From Asaia bogorensis (GTDB lineage: Bacteria > Pseudomonadota > Alphaproteobacteria > Acetobacterales > Acetobacteraceae): a stretch of DNA of 6,759 nucleotides. Both the position numbers and the translations under genes were made by a program. The notes below the pieces were generated by a model. It ran no database searches. It worked only from the letters and a program-made list of their open reading frames with translations, and was not told where the DNA came from. The stretch spans positions 1 through 6,759 of the forward strand of contig CAMCHA010000144.1 in assembly GCA_945874515.1 (NCBI GenBank), read 5' to 3'. Position 1 is the stretch's first letter, and each line of letters starts with the position of its first letter. Shown piece by piece: positions 4,702-6,759 of the stretch.

Positions 4702-6759
4702 CTAATTGCGCCGCGCTTCCCGCGCAATAACCGCCAGCGCCGCCGATGAAATTGTGAGCTGCCCCAATATCTGCGTCATGTCGCGAATATAGCCCCAGGT
4801 CTCAAACGGTGCTGGGTCTTGCGGCAGCATCACCAGGCTCCCTGGCGCCAAGGGCGGCCCGCCGCTCTCCAGAAAACCCTGTCCTGCGGGCGCGGCTTCG
4901 CCATTGGGCAGTACCACAAAAACGCGTGACGAATCGGCAAAGCGCTGCGCCCCGCCCGAGGCCTGGATATATTCCGCCGCGCGCCAACCCTGCCGGAAGG
5001 GCAAGCTGCCCGGGTTGAGCACCGCGCCTACCACCGTCACATCCTGGGGTCTTTTTGGCATGGCAATCACATCGCCGGGTTCCATCAATATATCCAAATC
5101 GGGCCGCGCCAGCAGGATCACCGGATTGGCTTCCACCACCACGCGCCCGGCAGCGCGCGCTTCCCGCATGGTGGCGGCCAATTCGCGCCCGGCCTTCATC
5201 GCACCGCCAACATCGGAGGTACCACCCCGGGCACCTGGCAGCGTCTGCCCTGAGGCCAATTGCACCAGGCTGCTTTCCAGATCCCGCGCGGTGCGCGCAA
5301 AACCTTCCTGCTGGCGCTGGCGCACGCTTTCGCGTGTGAAGACCGCGCCATAGGGGAAGGCCTCTGGCGTCAGCCCGCCGGCGCGCGCGATCACTTCCGA
5401 AAGCCGCTCCCCCCGGCGCAATTCATAGCTGCCGGGGTTGCGGAATTCGCCAACCAGCAGCACCGGCCCGGTATCCAAAGCATCTTCTCGGCGTGGAATG
5501 CGCAGGCTCTGACGCGGAGACACAAGCCTCGCCCCGCCGCCAAGGCTGACGCGCGTCACCTGGCCGGTCAGCGCGGGGTTTGGCACGTCGCGCGCCACAT
5601 CCGCCGCGCTTGCATTTCCAAGCGCCGTCGCACCCCCCGCGATCGAAAGCGCATCGGCCAAGGGCGTATTTTCCAACATGGGATACAAGCCAGGGGCGCG
5701 CACCTCGCCTGTCATCAAGGCGGCGTGGTCCAGCAGGAAGCCCGCCAATTCTGGCACTTCCTGAAAAATGCGCGGGCAGCGCGCCTCGCCCATTTCGGGA
5801 AAGCCGGTGGCGCGCGCATGGGCGAAGCGGGCAGGGGATGCCTGCGCGGCCTGGGCAATCTGCGTCAGCGCCACGCATTCCCCGCCCTGCATCGCGGTTG
5901 CCTCGCCCCGCAAGGCACGCTGGATAGCGCTGCTTGAAAGCCATTGGATATCCGCGCGGGCGAAGACAATCACCTCATCCCCATCGCGCAAGGCCGGCCC
6001 GCCGCGTCCTTCCAAACTCCGCGCCAGATCGAAGGGCAGTAAATGGCGCTGGCCGCTCCGCTGATCCGGGCGCAGCACCACGGCGAAGCGCGTATAGGGG
6101 TCAGGCCCCAATTGGCGATGATCCGCAATCAGGCCCCGCACGGTAAGTCCCTGCCGCCCGCCGGCCGCGCGGGTGATCGGCATCGCCACATGCCCGGAAA
6201 GACGGACGGTGTTCGCCGCCACATCCGCCCCTGGCCGCACCAGCAGAGCATCACCGCGCCTGAGGCTGGCATTGAGCCCAAGCTCCGCGAAACTGCGCCG
6301 CCCTTGAGCGTCGCTTTGCTGCACCAAAAGCCGATTGCCACTGGGGCGCAGCGGCCCGCCGGCCAGCACCAGCGCGTCTGTCAGCGGCATAAAACCCTGT
6401 TTGGCCGGCAATTCATAAATCCCGGGCCGGGCGACATCGCCGGCAATCGCCACCACACCACCCAGCGGGGGCACCAGAATGCGCTCACCCTCCCGCAGCG
6501 TCAGGTCAGCCTCCCCTGGCGCATCAGCCAGCAGCGGGTAGAGATCCACCTGCCGAGAGCCCGCCGGCCCCTCAATCCTGATGGCGCGGAGCGACCCGCT
6601 GCGCCGTACGCCTTCAGCCGCCGCCAAGGCGTCCAAAACGCTCGCCAGCGCGGTCAGGGTTTGAAAGCCGGGGCGCATCACCTCGCCGCCCACGAAAACG
6701 CTGATCTGGCGGATCTGGCCGATGGAAAGGAACACCTCGGAACCGCCAAGCTCGCGCGC
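4702..6759 (-). CDS. Multi-repeat SLBB-domain polysaccharide export protein, C-terminal 685 residues (partial)
   Basis: Probable periplasmic/outer-membrane export protein for capsule or exopolysaccharide, related to Wza-type proteins. The visible part contains about six SLBB/beta-grasp repeats, recognisable by GxVxxPG-like turns and following helices. They start near residues 19 (GGEVMRPG), 101 (AGDVARPG), 183 (SGHVAMP, degenerate), 345 (TGEVRAPG), 431 (VGEFRNPG) and 573 (VGAVLNPG). Between the repeats are stretches such as REGERILVPP and EPGDVIAMP, which end each unit. The only two cysteines (about 295 and 328) lie in the linker between repeats three and four. The C-terminal 30 residues include a hydrophobic helix (ILGQLTISSAALAVIA), which could be the outer-membrane helix seen in Wza. 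The frame is open through base 6759 (the last codons read ARELGGSE before GTG at 6735), so the true start and the expected N-terminal Poly_export domain and signal peptide are outside. Its stop is TAG at 4702-4704. It converges on the toxin gene. Confidence 0.88.
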   Translation of the reverse strand, partial: ARELGGSEVFLSIGQIRQISVFVGGEVMRPGFQTLTALASVLDALAAAEGVRRSGSLRAIRIEGPAGSRQVDLYPLLADAPGEADLTLREGERILVPPLGGVVAIAGDVARPGIYELPAKQGFMPLTDALVLAGGPLRPSGNRLLVQQSDAQGRRSFAELGLNASLRRGDALLVRPGADVAANTVRLSGHVAMPITRAAGGRQGLTVRGLIADHRQLGPDPYTRFAVVLRPDQRSGQRHLLPFDLARSLEGRGGPALRDGDEVIVFARADIQWLSSSAIQRALRGEATAMQGGECVALTQIAQAAQASPARFAHARATGFPEMGEARCPRIFQEVPELAGFLLDHAALMTGEVRAPGLYPMLENTPLADALSIAGGATALGNASAADVARDVPNPALTGQVTRVSLGGGARLVSPRQSLRIPRREDALDTGPVLLVGEFRNPGSYELRRGERLSEVIARAGGLTPEAFPYGAVFTRESVRQRQQEGFARTARDLESSLVQLASGQTLPGARGGTSDVGGAMKAGRELAATMREARAAGRVVVEANPVILLARPDLDILMEPGDVIAMPKRPQDVTVVGAVLNPGSLPFRQGWRAAEYIQASGGAQRFADSSRVFVVLPNGEAAPAGQGFLESGGPPLAPGSLVMLPQDPAPFETWGYIRDMTQILGQLTISSAALAVIAREARRN

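Noticed and set aside
5260..5937. Open frame of 225 codons on the plus strand
   Set aside because: It is antisense to the SLBB export protein, is Arg/Ala/His-rich and resembles no known family; the minus-strand frame is clearly the coding one.
6733..6735. GTG as the true start of the SLBB export protein
   Set aside because: The frame is open upstream to the window edge, the GTG falls just before the first visible repeat, and no signal peptide follows it. The gene most likely starts outside the window.

Overview
The window looks like chromosomal DNA of a GC-rich alphaproteobacterium. An Acetobacteraceae (Roseomonas-like) or related Rhodospirillales origin is my inference. It rests on the high GC, the alphaproteobacterial style of the CoaBC N-terminus, and two orphan tripartite-tricarboxylate (Bug-type) substrate-binding proteins side by side. 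There are seven protein genes, two of them cut by the window edges. I see no rRNA, tRNA, CRISPR array or insertion sequence.

Left part (1-1771). The 5' portion of coaBC (coenzyme A biosynthesis) runs leftwards off the window. A 118-nt gap separates it from a divergent 12-TM major facilitator exporter (509-1771).

Middle (1829-3818). Two secreted Bug/TctC-family substrate-binding proteins face each other, with only 10 nt between their stop codons. Neither has TctA/TctB membrane partners in the window. Both have twin-arginine-like signal peptides, so they probably work in the periplasm. The first follows the exporter gene on the same strand and may share its transcript. The second has a long leader containing a strong 30-nt dyad.

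Intergenic hub (3819-4065). This 247-nt stretch holds several dyads and a good sigma70-type promoter (TTGCCA, 17 nt, TATAAC) that reads into a toxin-antitoxin operon.

Toxin-antitoxin module (4066-4667). An AbrB/MazE-fold antitoxin overlaps by 4 nt a Doc-type Fic-fold toxin that starts with GTG. The toxin motif reads HPFVDGNKR, with lysine where AMP-transferring Fic enzymes have glycine, which points to Doc-like kinase chemistry.

Right part (4702-6759, minus strand). The C-terminal 685 residues of a large polysaccharide-export protein with about six SLBB/beta-grasp repeats, a lone cysteine pair and a C-terminal hydrophobic helix. Its N-terminus lies beyond the window.

No completely new system is evident. 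The points most worth a second look are the doc/AbrB-antidote pair and its control region, the 30-nt dyad in front of the second binding protein, and the repeat architecture of the export protein.
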